From an uncultured Gammaproteobacteria bacterium (GTDB lineage Bacteria; Pseudomonadota; Gammaproteobacteria; Steroidobacterales; XN24), in NCBI GenBank assembly GCA_937924335.1, contig CALDWW010000013.1, positions 1-64,000 of the forward strand: a stretch of DNA of 64,000 bases, given 5' to 3'. The position numbers and the translations under genes were made by a program. This document shows, one piece after another, positions 47,143 through 55,822 of the stretch. Every line of letters begins with the position of its first letter. Position 1 is the first letter of the stretch. Below the pieces are notes generated by a model. The model saw only the letters and a list, made by a program, of their open reading frames with translations. It was not told the DNA's origin and did no database searches.

Positions 47143-48795
47143 ATGAAATTCGCGATCTATTTCGATGCAGCGCTCAGCGGTGGCCCGGTCGACGGCCGGG
47201 TCCTGCTGATGATCTCGAAGAGCGACGATCCGGAACCGAGATTCCAGGTGCGGTCCGGCCTGAAGGCTATCGCGGTGTTCGGTTTCGATGTCAGCCAGCT
47301 CGGCCCGGGAGAACCGGTCTTCATCGACGAATCGATACCGGGATATCCACATCCGTCGCTTGCCGAACTCGCGCCCGGAGAGTATGTGGTTCAAGCCGTA
47401 CTTAACCGATACGAAACGTTCCGACTCGCTAGCGGACAAGAGGTTCTGCTTCCACCGGACAGGGGTGAAGGTCAGAAGTGGAACAGGAAGCCCGGCAACT
47501 TTCATAGCGAGCCGGTGCGCCTGACGCTGGACCCTTCGTCTGACGACGTGCACAAATTGTGGATGGAGGAGGCGATACCGGCAGTGGAGCCCCCCGCCGA
47601 CACGCAGTACGTCAAGCACATTCGGATCCAGAGTGAACGGCTGACGCGCTTCTGGGGGCGTCCCGTCCATCTTGGTGCGCATGTTCTGTTGCCCGCCGGT
47701 TTCGAAGAACATCCTCAGGCGAGATTTCCGCTGGTCGTGTTCCATGGGCATTTCCCCGCAGACCTCTCCGGCTGGCGGGAGCAGCCGCCGGATCCGGACC
47801 TGGAGCCGGAGTACAGCGAACGTTTCGGTCTGGACGGGTACAACAAGATCGAACAAGACGAGGCCTGGCAGTTCTTTCGCAAATGGACAGGTACTGATGT
47901 GCCGCGGATGCTGATCGTGGAGATCCAGCACGCCAACCCCTACTACGACGACTCCTACGCGGTGAATTCTGCGACCCTGGGCCCTTACGGGGACGCGATA
48001 CAGTACGAGCTGATCCCTTACATCGAAGAGCGATTCCGCGGGATAGGTCAAGGCTGGGCCAGGTTCCTCTATGGCGGGTCAACCGGCGGATGGGAGTCGT
48101 TAGCAGCCCAGGTGTTTTATCCGGATGAATACAACGGTTGCTTCGCTGCCTGTCCGGACCCGGTCGACTTCCGCGCTTTTGTCCAGACAAATATCTACGA
48201 GGACGAGAATGCCTACTACAGGGAGGGGCCATTCCGGAGGATGCGGCGGCCGTCGTTTCGGAACTATCTCGGTGAGGTGAGTTCGACGATGGAAGACGAC
48301 AATCATCTGGAGTTGGTCCTCGGTACAAGGAATCGTTCAGGTGAGCAGTTCGACATATGGGAAGCGGTCTATTCCCCCCGCGGAGAGGATGGCTATCCGA
48401 AGCGCCTGTGGGACAAGAAGAGTGGCGAGATCGATCCACAGGTGGCGGCACACTGGCGTGAGCACTATGACCTCCGTTACATCCTCGAGCGTGACTGGGA
48501 GACGCTGGGTCCGAAGCTCGTCGGCAAGATCCATGTCTACTGCGGTGACATGGACAATTTCTATCTCAATAATGCCGTCTATCTCCTTGAGCAATTCCTC
48601 GAGGGTACCCGGGAGCCGTACTACGCAGGCGAGGTCGATTATGGAGACAGGGCTGAGCACTGCTGGAACGGTGATCACGAGAACCCGATCGCGATCTCCC
48701 GATTGCGCTACAACCTGTTCTACATGGACAAAATCATGAAGCGTATCGAGGAGAGCGCCCCGGAAGGCGCCGATGTGATGAGTTGGAGGTACTGA
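47143..48795 (+). CDS. Putative esterase (alpha/beta-hydrolase)
   Basis: A 550-residue protein. The N-terminal 160 residues are beta-rich without a known domain. Residues about 180-450 look like an esterase-D-type alpha/beta-hydrolase: GAHVLLPAGF, FPLVVFHGHFP (oxyanion region), RMLIVEIQHANPYYDDSYAVNS, and the nucleophile elbow FLYGGSTGGWESLA with Ser at G-S-T-G-G. A C-terminal AEHCWNGDHENPIA supplies a His. No signal peptide is evident. The ATG has GGAGG 5-6 bases upstream. The substrate is unknown. Its stop overlaps the next gene (TGATG). Confidence 0.72.
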   Translation: MKFAIYFDAALSGGPVDGRVLLMISKSDDPEPRFQVRSGLKAIAVFGFDVSQLGPGEPVFIDESIPGYPHPSLAELAPGEYVVQAVLNRYETFRLASGQEVLLPPDRGEGQKWNRKPGNFHSEPVRLTLDPSSDDVHKLWMEEAIPAVEPPADTQYVKHIRIQSERLTRFWGRPVHLGAHVLLPAGFEEHPQARFPLVVFHGHFPADLSGWREQPPDPDLEPEYSERFGLDGYNKIEQDEAWQFFRKWTGTDVPRMLIVEIQHANPYYDDSYAVNSATLGPYGDAIQYELIPYIEERFRGIGQGWARFLYGGSTGGWESLAAQVFYPDEYNGCFAACPDPVDFRAFVQTNIYEDENAYYREGPFRRMRRPSFRNYLGEVSSTMEDDNHLELVLGTRNRSGEQFDIWEAVYSPRGEDGYPKRLWDKKSGEIDPQVAAHWREHYDLRYILERDWETLGPKLVGKIHVYCGDMDNFYLNNAVYLLEQFLEGTREPYYAGEVDYGDRAEHCWNGDHENPIAISRLRYNLFYMDKIMKRIEESAPEGADVMSWRY

Positions 48796-49295
48796 TGGCG
48801 GATAAGAAAAAGCAAAGCGCTGTTCAGCGGCTGTTTGGTGTCGGGCCGTACGGATCGGCGCTCTCTGTCGGCTTGCTGTTTGTTGCTGTCCTGCTGGCTC
48901 GCGAAACGCCGGGAGGCTGGATGCCGATCTCGCAGATGACCAAGACAGTAGCGCTAAACGTGGGAGTCGTAGGTGCGTTCCTGCTTGTATGGTGGAGCGT
49001 CAAGACATTAAAGCCAAAAGAGAGGGGGCAGCGGTTGTGTACGGAAGGGCCGTTCAGATATGTCCGTCACCCTCTCTACGCATCCTTCCTGAGCTGGTTC
49101 GATTTCGGCTTCGCAATCTACCTCGGCCACTGGGCCTTCGTCGCGTGGGCTCTGTCGCTGCACCCGTTGTGGCACTGGGTCATACGTAAAGAGGAGCGGC
49201 AGATGGAGCAGCAGTTCGGCAAGGCCTGGCGGGACTATGCGTCGCGGACCGGCCGCTTCTTCCCACGCCTGATATCTTCGTCAAAAGCTAACTAA
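48795..49295 (+). CDS. ICMT/PEMT-like membrane methyltransferase
   Basis: A 166-residue integral membrane protein with three or four helices. The C-terminal half has the isoprenylcysteine-carboxyl/phospholipid methyltransferase pattern: LCTEGPFRYVRHPLYASFL (RHP-x-Y, SAM binding) and EERQMEQQFGKAWRDYASRTGRFFP (EE and Y-x-x-Y-x-x-x-T-x-R-F-P). The substrate is likely a lipid or membrane-attached thiol, not known. GGAGG lies 6 bases before the ATG, and the start overlaps the esterase stop. Confidence 0.85.
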   Translation: MADKKKQSAVQRLFGVGPYGSALSVGLLFVAVLLARETPGGWMPISQMTKTVALNVGVVGAFLLVWWSVKTLKPKERGQRLCTEGPFRYVRHPLYASFLSWFDFGFAIYLGHWAFVAWALSLHPLWHWVIRKEERQMEQQFGKAWRDYASRTGRFFPRLISSSKAN

Positions 49296-49357
49296 ACAGC
49301 TTTAACTTAGTAATATAAATACTTAATTTATAAGTATTTTATTCTCACTGTAGTTAG
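49288..49357. terminator. AT-rich bidirectional hairpin between convergent genes
   Basis: AAATACTTA (49317-49325) pairs with TAAGTATTT (49331-49339) around a 5-base loop, flanked by A/T tracts on both sides. An outer imperfect stem pairs CTAACT and CAG (49288-49299) with CTG and AGTTAG (49348-49357). About 50 bases here are strongly AT-rich in a GC-rich region. It probably ends transcription of both the methyltransferase and fhs. Confidence 0.6.
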
Positions 49358-49379
49358 TGGCGTGTCGCGCTGAGCGCCG

Positions 49380-51017
49380 CTACGTCATGCCGGAAATCTT
49401 GCCATCCGTCAGGTCCATGCGAACCGCCTGCGGGTCCGCGGGCAGTCCGGGCATTCTGACGATGTCGCCCACCATGGGAACGAGATAACCTGCACCGGCG
49501 GACAACATCACCCGTCGGATCTTCAACTCGAAATCTCTTGGGCGACCGGCGATCTTCGCATCACCCGTAAAGGACAGTGGCGTCTTGGCGACGCACAATG
49601 GCAGGTCGGCGTGACCCAGCCGTTCGATGCGGTCGATGTCTTTCTCTGCGGGGTACTCGTAAGTAACCTGGGCGGCGCCATACATAGCGCTGGCTATGCG
49701 ATGGAGCTTCTCCTTGACCGGCTCAGACCAGGCGTAGAGAGGGTCGAAGGGCCTTGATTCCTGCTCCGCGTGTTTTATGACAGCTTCCGCCAGAGCGACC
49801 GCACCATCGCCGCCATCCCGGAAGTGATCTGCGACCGCATTCGGTACACGCATGTCGTCGCAGGCTTCGCGGATCACGGCGACCTCCTCATCCGAGTCAG
49901 TGGCGAACCGATTAATCGCGACGATCGGGGTCTCCTGGAAAATGCGGACCGACTCGATGTGCTTGCGCAGGTTACCCATGCCCCAGCGGACCGCCTCGGC
50001 GTCGGGTTCGGTCAGCCGGTCCTTGGCAACACCCCCATGACGCTTGAGGGCGCGCACCGTTGCGACCAGCACTACCGCAGCCGTGTCGAGGCCGGCGGAG
50101 GCACATTTGATGTCGAAGAACTTCTCGCCGCCCAGGTCGAAACCGAACCCGGCCTCCGTCACCGTCCAGTCTGCGTGCGCCATCGCCATCTTCGTGGCCA
50201 GCACCGAATTACACCCGTGGGCGATGTTGGCGAACGGTCCGCCGTGCACGAATGCCGGCACACCCTCGCGGGTCTGGACGAGATTGGGCAGCACCGCGTC
50301 ACGCAGCAGGATCATCATCGATCCCACGGCACCCAGGTCGGCCGCTGTGAATGCACGGCCGTCATTGGTCTCTGCCACTATCAACCGCTCAAGGCGGGCG
50401 CGCAGGTCGTCATGCCCTTCCGCGAGACAAAGCGCGGCCATTACCTCGGAAGCCGGGGTGATCTCGAAGCGGGTTTCGCGCGGGATCCCCTGAAGTGCGC
50501 CGCCGAGACCGACTACCAGGTGCCGGAGTGAACGATCGTTAAGATCCATGACCCGGGGCCAGAGTATCCGCCGGGGATCCAGGTGTGGTGGTTTATTGCG
50601 ATGGATGTGGTTGTCGAGCAGCGCCGCCAGCAGATTGTGGGCTGCCGTGATCGCGTGCAGATCACCGGTGAAGTGCAGGTTGATGTCCTCGGCGGGTACC
50701 AGCACCGACTGACCTCCGCCAGTGGCGCCGCCTTTCATGCCGAAGGTCGGACCGAGGGACGGTTCCCGGAGGGCGATGCAGGTATCCAGCCCCAGTTTTG
50801 CCATGCCCTGTGCGAGACCGATGGTGGTCGTTGTCTTGCCTTCCCCGGCTCCCGTCGGCGTGATGGCGGAGACGAGGATCAATTTCCCCGGCGTTCGGCC
50901 ACTCGCTTGCCGCGCCTCCAGCCTGACTTTGGCTTTGTCTGTGCCGTAAGGCAGCAGGTGCTCCTCGGCTATACCGAGTCGTGCGGCGACTTCCTGAATC
51001 GGTCGCGTTCCGCTCAT
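49380..51017 (-). CDS. fhs: Formate-tetrahydrofolate ligase
   Basis: A 545-residue Fhs making 10-formyl-THF from formate, THF and ATP. Visible are the P-loop VSAITPTGAGEGKTTTTIGLAQGM, REPSLGPTFGMKGGATGGG, DINLHFTGDLHAITAAHNLLAALLDNHI, VHGGPFANIAHGCNS and EAGFGFDLGGEKFFDIKC. The ATG at 51017 with GGAG upstream gives the standard N-terminus. It can use formate released by the HutF/HutG branch of histidine degradation encoded at the window end. Confidence 0.97.
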   Translation of the reverse strand: MSGTRPIQEVAARLGIAEEHLLPYGTDKAKVRLEARQASGRTPGKLILVSAITPTGAGEGKTTTTIGLAQGMAKLGLDTCIALREPSLGPTFGMKGGATGGGQSVLVPAEDINLHFTGDLHAITAAHNLLAALLDNHIHRNKPPHLDPRRILWPRVMDLNDRSLRHLVVGLGGALQGIPRETRFEITPASEVMAALCLAEGHDDLRARLERLIVAETNDGRAFTAADLGAVGSMMILLRDAVLPNLVQTREGVPAFVHGGPFANIAHGCNSVLATKMAMAHADWTVTEAGFGFDLGGEKFFDIKCASAGLDTAAVVLVATVRALKRHGGVAKDRLTEPDAEAVRWGMGNLRKHIESVRIFQETPIVAINRFATDSDEEVAVIREACDDMRVPNAVADHFRDGGDGAVALAEAVIKHAEQESRPFDPLYAWSEPVKEKLHRIASAMYGAAQVTYEYPAEKDIDRIERLGHADLPLCVAKTPLSFTGDAKIAGRPRDFELKIRRVMLSAGAGYLVPMVGDIVRMPGLPADPQAVRMDLTDGKISGMT

Positions 51018-51626
51018 GGGCTTGCTCCGGGTTATGGTTATTGTGGCGGAAAGCCTAGGCGACACGGCTCGACGCGTCCAATACTCTCACTGCCCGGCGG
51101 TCGAACCGGCCCGGGCGAGTGACCAACATTTCCGGGAGCCGCATCATGTCAGGGGGATGGCTCATTGAGCCTGAAAGGCCGGACCGGCGCCGCCTGGCTG
51201 AATCACATAGAGCTTCTATTGCTGCACTCCAGTGGCTCGAAACCGAGCGTGTCATGAGCCGGTCAACAGGGGCGGCTGGCCTTACGGATTCGTGGCTCTC
51301 GAGTGCCGCGATGGTGGTCGATTCTGCGGCGTCTGCGGGTTGCCGCAGCAACGTCCCGAGCATGGAACCGAGGTCGAAGTAGGCTACCATTTGCTGACGG
51401 CTTTGCATGGCCAGGGATCGCAACGGAGTCCGCGGCGTCCCTGTTGCACTGCGGGTTTCCGGAGTCATGGCATCAGCGGGTTGTTTCGCTCATACGCCCG
51501 CACAACATCGCATGACGGATGAATTGCCTGGAAAGACGGCCTCAAATTCGAGCGCAATGTCGAAATCCGTGACATGATCCATGGCATGTTCACGATCGAT
51601 CGGCGCCAATATAAGGGTCACAGACG
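51018..51626. other. 609-base stretch without a recognised gene
   Basis: Open frames exist on both strands (about 137 codons minus at 51055-51468 and 88-96 codons plus), but none has a clear ribosome site, family motif or membrane segment. Composition looks like the surrounding genes, so it may hold a decayed gene or an orphan. Promoters for fhs and for the small membrane protein should lie at its two ends. No known riboswitch was recognised. Confidence 0.4.
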
Positions 51627-51845
51627 ATGACTGATCGAGCGACGAGAGACGCACGCGCAAAAGTAGCCAGCATGACCCGTGCGATCGGCTACGTGCTGGT
51701 CGTGGCGGGACTGTTCGTGTGGCTCATTCTCGGGCAGCCGTTGATAGGTATTGCGATGGTGCTGGCCGGCGCCGGGGACATCGTTATCGCGGCGTTCCTC
51801 CGCCGCCGGCTGGAACGTGAAGATCGAGGAGGGTCCTCCGGATGA
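51627..51845 (+). CDS. Small membrane protein, uncharacterised
   Basis: A 72-residue protein with two hydrophobic helices at about residues 19-36 and 40-58, then a basic tail (FLRRRLEREDRGG). No family was recognised. Its stop overlaps the start of the downstream SMP-30-like gene (ATGA), so it is translated together with it and may be a membrane partner (inference). The ribosome site is weak. Confidence 0.6.
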   Translation: MTDRATRDARAKVASMTRAIGYVLVVAGLFVWLILGQPLIGIAMVLAGAGDIVIAAFLRRRLEREDRGGSSG

Positions 51846-52912
51846 AGTGGATCAAGTTCTCTGCGTTTCTACTGGTGTTGATAGCAGCCTATCTGTTGGC
51901 ATGGCCGGTGCCGATCGATCCTGTCGCGTGGCGGCCAGGCGTCCTGCCCGACAAAGTCACATTCGCTGCCGATGACGTTCTGGGAGTGGCCGAGGTTTTG
52001 GCGGGGGGCGTCGGCCCCGGGCCCGAGGACGTAACCCGTGGCCCGGACGGTGATTTTTACACGGGCTTGCAGGATGGTCGCATCCTGCGATTCCGGGGCT
52101 ACCAATGGCAGGAGTTCGCAGACACCGGCGGTCGTCCACTGGGGTTGCAGTTCGATTCCCAGGGCAATCTCATCGTCGCGGATGCCTTCAAGGGATTGTT
52201 GTCCATCGATCCGGCCGGCGCGATCCGGATCCTGGCATTCGAGGTCGACGGCGAACCGATGAAGTTTGTCGATGACCTCGACATTGCGGCAGACGGTACG
52301 ATCTGGTTCAGCGATGCCTCGCGGCGATTCGACCAGGGAAACTGGAAGCTGGACATGATGGAGGGCCGTGCGACCGGCCGGCTCCTCAGCTACGACCCTG
52401 CAACCGGCGACGTGACTGTTCGACTCGATGGCCTGATGTTCGCCAACGGTGTGGCCCTGGGACCCGACGATGCTTTCGTACTCGTATCAGAGACCTGGCT
52501 CAGGCGCATACAGCGGCTGTGGCTGAAAGGCCCGCGAGCCGGCGAGTCGGAGATATTCGTCGCCGGCCTGCCGGGCTATCCCGACAATCTGTCTTTCGAC
52601 GGAGACAAGCTGTTCTGGATAGCATTGCCGTCGCCACGGCAGGAGAGCATGGAAGACCTGGCCGGCAAGCCACTGCTGCGATCTATTCTGATGCGCCTGC
52701 CCGCGTCCTTCACCGAAGTCGAGTTGCCCCCCGTGGCGTGGGTGCTGGCGATAGACGTCGAGCGGGACGTCGTTTACAGTCTGAAGGATACCAGTGGGCG
52801 CTGTTATAGCGTCACCAGTGCCAATGATCTGGGCGGTAGCCTGTTCATGGGCAGCATCGTCATGGGGCATGTCTGCCGCCTCTCATTGCCACCGCCGCGG
52901 ACAAGGCCATGA
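51842..52912 (+). CDS. SMP-30/strictosidine synthase-like six-bladed propeller protein
   Basis: A 356-residue protein with one N-terminal membrane helix (residues 5-22), so anchored and facing the periplasm. The propeller has the SMP-30/gluconolactonase/strictosidine-synthase pattern: GPEDVTRGPDGDFYTGLQDGRI, LGLQFDSQGNLIVADAFKGL, FVDDLDIAADGTIWFSDAS, MFANGVALGPDDAFVLVSETW and LPGYPDNLSFDGDKLFWIA. The WFSDAS and P-x-N residues fit strictosidine-synthase-like/APMAP proteins. A hydrolase role is possible; the substrate is unknown. GAGGAGGG lies upstream. Confidence 0.83.
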   Translation: MKWIKFSAFLLVLIAAYLLAWPVPIDPVAWRPGVLPDKVTFAADDVLGVAEVLAGGVGPGPEDVTRGPDGDFYTGLQDGRILRFRGYQWQEFADTGGRPLGLQFDSQGNLIVADAFKGLLSIDPAGAIRILAFEVDGEPMKFVDDLDIAADGTIWFSDASRRFDQGNWKLDMMEGRATGRLLSYDPATGDVTVRLDGLMFANGVALGPDDAFVLVSETWLRRIQRLWLKGPRAGESEIFVAGLPGYPDNLSFDGDKLFWIALPSPRQESMEDLAGKPLLRSILMRLPASFTEVELPPVAWVLAIDVERDVVYSLKDTSGRCYSVTSANDLGGSLFMGSIVMGHVCRLSLPPPRTRP

Positions 52913-52942
52913 CAGGGTCAGGGCCGGACCCGACCCGGGCAC

Positions 52943-52976
52943 AAAAAAGCCCGGGCGTATGGTCTGCCCGGGCTTT
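52943..52976 (-). terminator. Rho-independent terminator of the DsrE-like gene
   Basis: GCCCGGGC at 52949-52956 and GCCCGGGC at 52966-52973 (self-complementary arms, extended by AAA/TTT) enclose a 9-base loop. On the minus strand the stem is followed by six T, ideal for the gene ending at 52996. On the plus strand only a short T run follows, so it may also stop the SMP-30-like transcript. Confidence 0.88.
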
Positions 52977-52995
52977 GCAAGCGTGAGGCTGTCGA

Positions 52996-53481
52996 TCAGG
53001 GCTTGATGTACGAATAGCCCATCGCCTGCAGGCGTGCTACCTCGGCGACGCCGCTTGGAACGATATCCTCTGGCTCCACGTTGTAGAGATCATTCTCGAT
53101 GTCTACCTTGCGACCGTTGATTGTGTTCTGGCAGACCGAGAAGGAAACGCCCTGTTCCTTGAGGCCGTCGATCTTCGCTGTCATCTGCTCAGTAGCGTTG
53201 GCGTGCTTGAATTTTGGCAGATGCTCGAGTGAATCCGGCTCCAACAGCAGAGCCAGTCCATTACCGTGGACAACAACTTTCAACTCGAGATTCTCCGCGC
53301 CGACGGCGTTGATGTGATTCTGGACGTTGCGCATGGCGCCAGCCTGCATCTTCGGGTTGTCATAGTTGATGTGGTAGACGACCTTCTGCTTGCCGTAGCC
53401 CTCTCCGGCCAGCGCGTGCCCGGACAACAGCGATGTTGCAACAACGATCGCGACGATCCGAATAATTGATATCACTCTCAT
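52996..53481 (-). CDS. Periplasmic DsrE/DsrF-like protein
   Basis: A 161-residue exported protein with a signal peptide (IIRIVAIVVATSLLSGHALAGEG). The mature domain has the DsrE-like pattern: KVVYHINYDNPKMQAGAMRNVQNHINAVG, LELKVVVHGNGLALLL, and VSFSVCQNTINGR with the single conserved Cys. Such proteins are linked to sulfur transfer or oxidation; the role here is inferred. The ATG at 53481 with AGGGGAAAGGG upstream was chosen. It has its own promoter and terminator, so it is a single-gene unit. Confidence 0.8.
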   Translation of the reverse strand: MRVISIIRIVAIVVATSLLSGHALAGEGYGKQKVVYHINYDNPKMQAGAMRNVQNHINAVGAENLELKVVVHGNGLALLLEPDSLEHLPKFKHANATEQMTAKIDGLKEQGVSFSVCQNTINGRKVDIENDLYNVEPEDIVPSGVAEVARLQAMGYSYIKP

Positions 53482-53515
53482 TCCCTTTCCCCTAATTACC
53501 TGACCTCGATCACTG

Positions 53516-53544
53516 AATATATCAGCCGTACCGGGTTTTGACAC
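53516..53544 (-). promoter_or_regulatory. Sigma-70-type promoter of the DsrE-like gene
   Basis: Read on the minus strand, GTGTCA (53544-53539) and TATATT (53521-53516) are separated by 17 bases, matching four and five of six consensus positions. The leader to the ATG at 53481 would be about 28 bases. Confidence 0.5.
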
Positions 53545-53559
53545 GATCCGGAGGGAACT

Positions 53560-54039
53560 CTGGTCATATACAGCCATTGTGCAGAGATATCTCATTCGAC
53601 ATTCGACACCGAGATTTTGTCGCTGGAGCCGCGTAGAGATTGGATGATCCAGTTTACTGAGCGAGGGCCGCATTTCCTTTTCGTGGCAGAGACCAGAGGC
53701 GTGATCTGCGGTTACGCGTGCAGCACCCGTTTGCGGTCCAGACCCGCATACGACATCTCGGTGGAGGCAACCGTCTACTTGGACGCATCGGTCACAGGGC
53801 GGGGGATAGGTCGTGTTCTGTACACAAGGCTCCTGGGTGCACTGCAGGAAACGCGCGTCCACCGTATATTCGCTGCCATCTCACTACCGAACCAGCCGTC
53901 GATTCAGCTTCATGAGGCTCTCGGATATCGGCATGTGGGTACCTGGGGTCAGGTGGGTTTCAAGTTCGGGCGCTATTGGGATGTCGCATGGTTCGAACGT
54001 CCGTTGGATAGCAACTCTCCCCCTGTCGAGGCGTGCTAG
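53560..54039 (+). CDS. Phosphinothricin-acetyltransferase-like GNAT with abnormal start
   Basis: The PAT-type GNAT domain is visible from YSHCAEISHSTFDTE through LSLEPRRDWMIQF, FVAETRGVICGYA, VEATVYLDASVTGRGIGRVLYTRLL (acetyl-CoA loop) and NQPSIQLHEALGYRHVGTWGQVGFKFGRYWDV. The family match begins before any ATG, GTG or TTG in this frame: upstream of TTG 53617 there is only CTG 53560, which does have GGAGGG 4 bases before it, and a stop at 53539. About a dozen N-terminal residues of the family are missing. Either CTG is used or the gene is 5'-truncated. Confidence 0.65.
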   Translation: MVIYSHCAEISHSTFDTEILSLEPRRDWMIQFTERGPHFLFVAETRGVICGYACSTRLRSRPAYDISVEATVYLDASVTGRGIGRVLYTRLLGALQETRVHRIFAAISLPNQPSIQLHEALGYRHVGTWGQVGFKFGRYWDVAWFERPLDSNSPPVEAC

Positions 54040-54068
54040 AGTCCAGCTCCGGTCAGAGGTGTTGCATC

Positions 54069-55403
54069 ATGGAATACGACGAGTTGCTTGGCCGGCTTTA
54101 TGCCGACCATCACAACTATCTGGTTTCGCTCTATGAGTCTCAATTAGAGGAGGCCGGTTGGGATGGCGTCATCCTGGCCTCGGGTTACCCCCGTGCAATA
54201 TTCGGAGATGATCAGTTCCACCCATTCCGGGTCAGCCCTGGATATCGCCAATGGGTTCCCTGCGGCGATCACGATAATTCCTATCTCGTTATCAGTCCGG
54301 GGCAGCGTCCACGGCTGGTATGTCACCAGCCGGAGGACTACTGGCACGTGTCCCCGACCCCTCCGTCCGGGTTGTGGACCAACCACTTCGAGCTGAGTTG
54401 CGTTCCGACTCGTGTCGCGGCTGCCAAAGCGCTGCCTGGACGTCTGTCACGTTGGGCATTCCTTGGTGAGCCCACAGCCGATGTTCGGGCCAGGGGTTTC
54501 GGCGCCATCAACCCGCAGGGCCTGGTCAGTGCGCTGAACTTTCATCGAACGGTGAAGACACCGTATGAGGTGGAGTGTATGCGGCGAGCCAACCGCATCG
54601 CCGCCGCCGGGCACCTGGCGGCACTTGATGCCTTCCGGGCGGGCGAGGCCGAGCTTGACGCCCATCTTGCCTACATGGCGGCAGTGAGGCAGACAGAGGC
54701 CCGGCTGCCTTATCCCAACATCGTTGCGTTCAACGAGCACGGCGCGACTCTGCATTACGACCTCTTCGATTCGGAGCCACCGCCGGAATCACTGTCGTTC
54801 CTCATCGACGCAGGGGCCGATTATCTCGGTTACGCTGCAGACATCACCCGAACCCATGCGGCGAGGGGCGGACTGTTTTCTGACCTGATGGAGCAGCTGG
54901 ATGAAGCCCAGCGCTCCCTGATCTCCTCGATAGAGGTCGGCATGTCGTATGTCGATCTGCATGTGGCGATGCACCTCTCGATTGCCCGTCTTCTGAAGCG
55001 TTTCATGATCGTCGATATGACTCCGGAGACGATGCTCGAATGCGGGCTGACCTCGGCATTTTTTCCACATGGTCTGGGCCATCATATCGGTCTTCAGGTG
55101 CATGACGTTGGCGGCAAGATTTCAGACCCGGGCGGTACCGTGATAGATCAGCCGCCTTCGTTTCCTTTCCTGCGCAATCTACGTCCGGTGAGCGTCGGCC
55201 ATGTCTTCACTATTGAACCGGGGATCTATTTCATCGGTCAGCTGCTGGAGCCCCTGCGCTCGAAAGCCGAGGGCAGCGCAGTCGACTGGGATCTCGTTTG
55301 CGAACTCATGCCCTACGGCGGCATCCGCATCGAGGATGACATTTACGTCTCCGAGTCCGGGCCCGAGAACCTGACGCGGGACGCGTTCGCCTCACTCCAG
55401 TGA
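54069..55403 (+). CDS. pepQ: Xaa-Pro dipeptidase
   Basis: A 444-residue M24B metallopeptidase (PepQ is about 440). The two-metal site is visible: LIDAGADYLGYAADITRT (two Asp), FFPHGLGHHIGLQVHDVGG (His), TIEPGIYFI (Glu) and GGIRIEDDIYV (Glu). The N-terminal domain starts with the MEYDELLGRLYADHHNYLV helix. It cleaves Xaa-Pro dipeptides in the cytoplasm; PepQ can also hydrolyse organophosphates. The ATG at 54069 with GAGGTG upstream fits. Its stop overlaps the cupin gene start (GTGA). Confidence 0.94.
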   Translation: MEYDELLGRLYADHHNYLVSLYESQLEEAGWDGVILASGYPRAIFGDDQFHPFRVSPGYRQWVPCGDHDNSYLVISPGQRPRLVCHQPEDYWHVSPTPPSGLWTNHFELSCVPTRVAAAKALPGRLSRWAFLGEPTADVRARGFGAINPQGLVSALNFHRTVKTPYEVECMRRANRIAAAGHLAALDAFRAGEAELDAHLAYMAAVRQTEARLPYPNIVAFNEHGATLHYDLFDSEPPPESLSFLIDAGADYLGYAADITRTHAARGGLFSDLMEQLDEAQRSLISSIEVGMSYVDLHVAMHLSIARLLKRFMIVDMTPETMLECGLTSAFFPHGLGHHIGLQVHDVGGKISDPGGTVIDQPPSFPFLRNLRPVSVGHVFTIEPGIYFIGQLLEPLRSKAEGSAVDWDLVCELMPYGGIRIEDDIYVSESGPENLTRDAFASLQ

Positions 55404-55750
55404 CGAGACGGGCGGACAGGCCGGTCGTTTGCACCCGGGCGAAGTGTGGAGTCGACGTTGCCCCGGGTGAAGAGAGGATCGAGCTGCTGCTTCATCGGGG
55501 TAGCCTGCGCGTTGAACGCATAGTGTCATTGGATTATGTGTCTCCTGATGGCTTCTGGTACGACCAGTCCGATGACGAATGGGTCACGGTTCTGAGCGGC
55601 AGTGGTGTGCTGGAGTTCGACGATGGAGAACGCATCGAACTCGGCCCTGGAGATGCCCTTCTTATCCCGGCTCATGTCCGCCACAGAGTCGCTGCCACCC
55701 ACGCGACCGAGACTACGGTTTGGCTGGCGGTGCACACCGCGGCAGGCTGA
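55400..55750 (+). CDS. Small cupin-domain protein
   Basis: A 116-residue single cupin. Motif 1 is DEWVTVLSGSGVLEFDDGERIELGPGD, with Glu in place of the first His, and motif 2 is LLIPAHVRHRVAAT with two His. GEERIELLLHRGSLRVERIVSLD precedes it. Small cupins of this kind often bind a metal; the substrate is unknown. The GTG start overlaps the pepQ stop, so the genes are coupled. Confidence 0.85.
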   Translation: MTRRADRPVVCTRAKCGVDVAPGEERIELLLHRGSLRVERIVSLDYVSPDGFWYDQSDDEWVTVLSGSGVLEFDDGERIELGPGDALLIPAHVRHRVAATHATETTVWLAVHTAAG

Positions 55751-55822
55751 CTTCCGTCGTCACGGGCTGCTGACCCCGCAGTAGCGCTACAATCAGAGCA
55801 TCCGCTAACGTGGGGATTTGCT

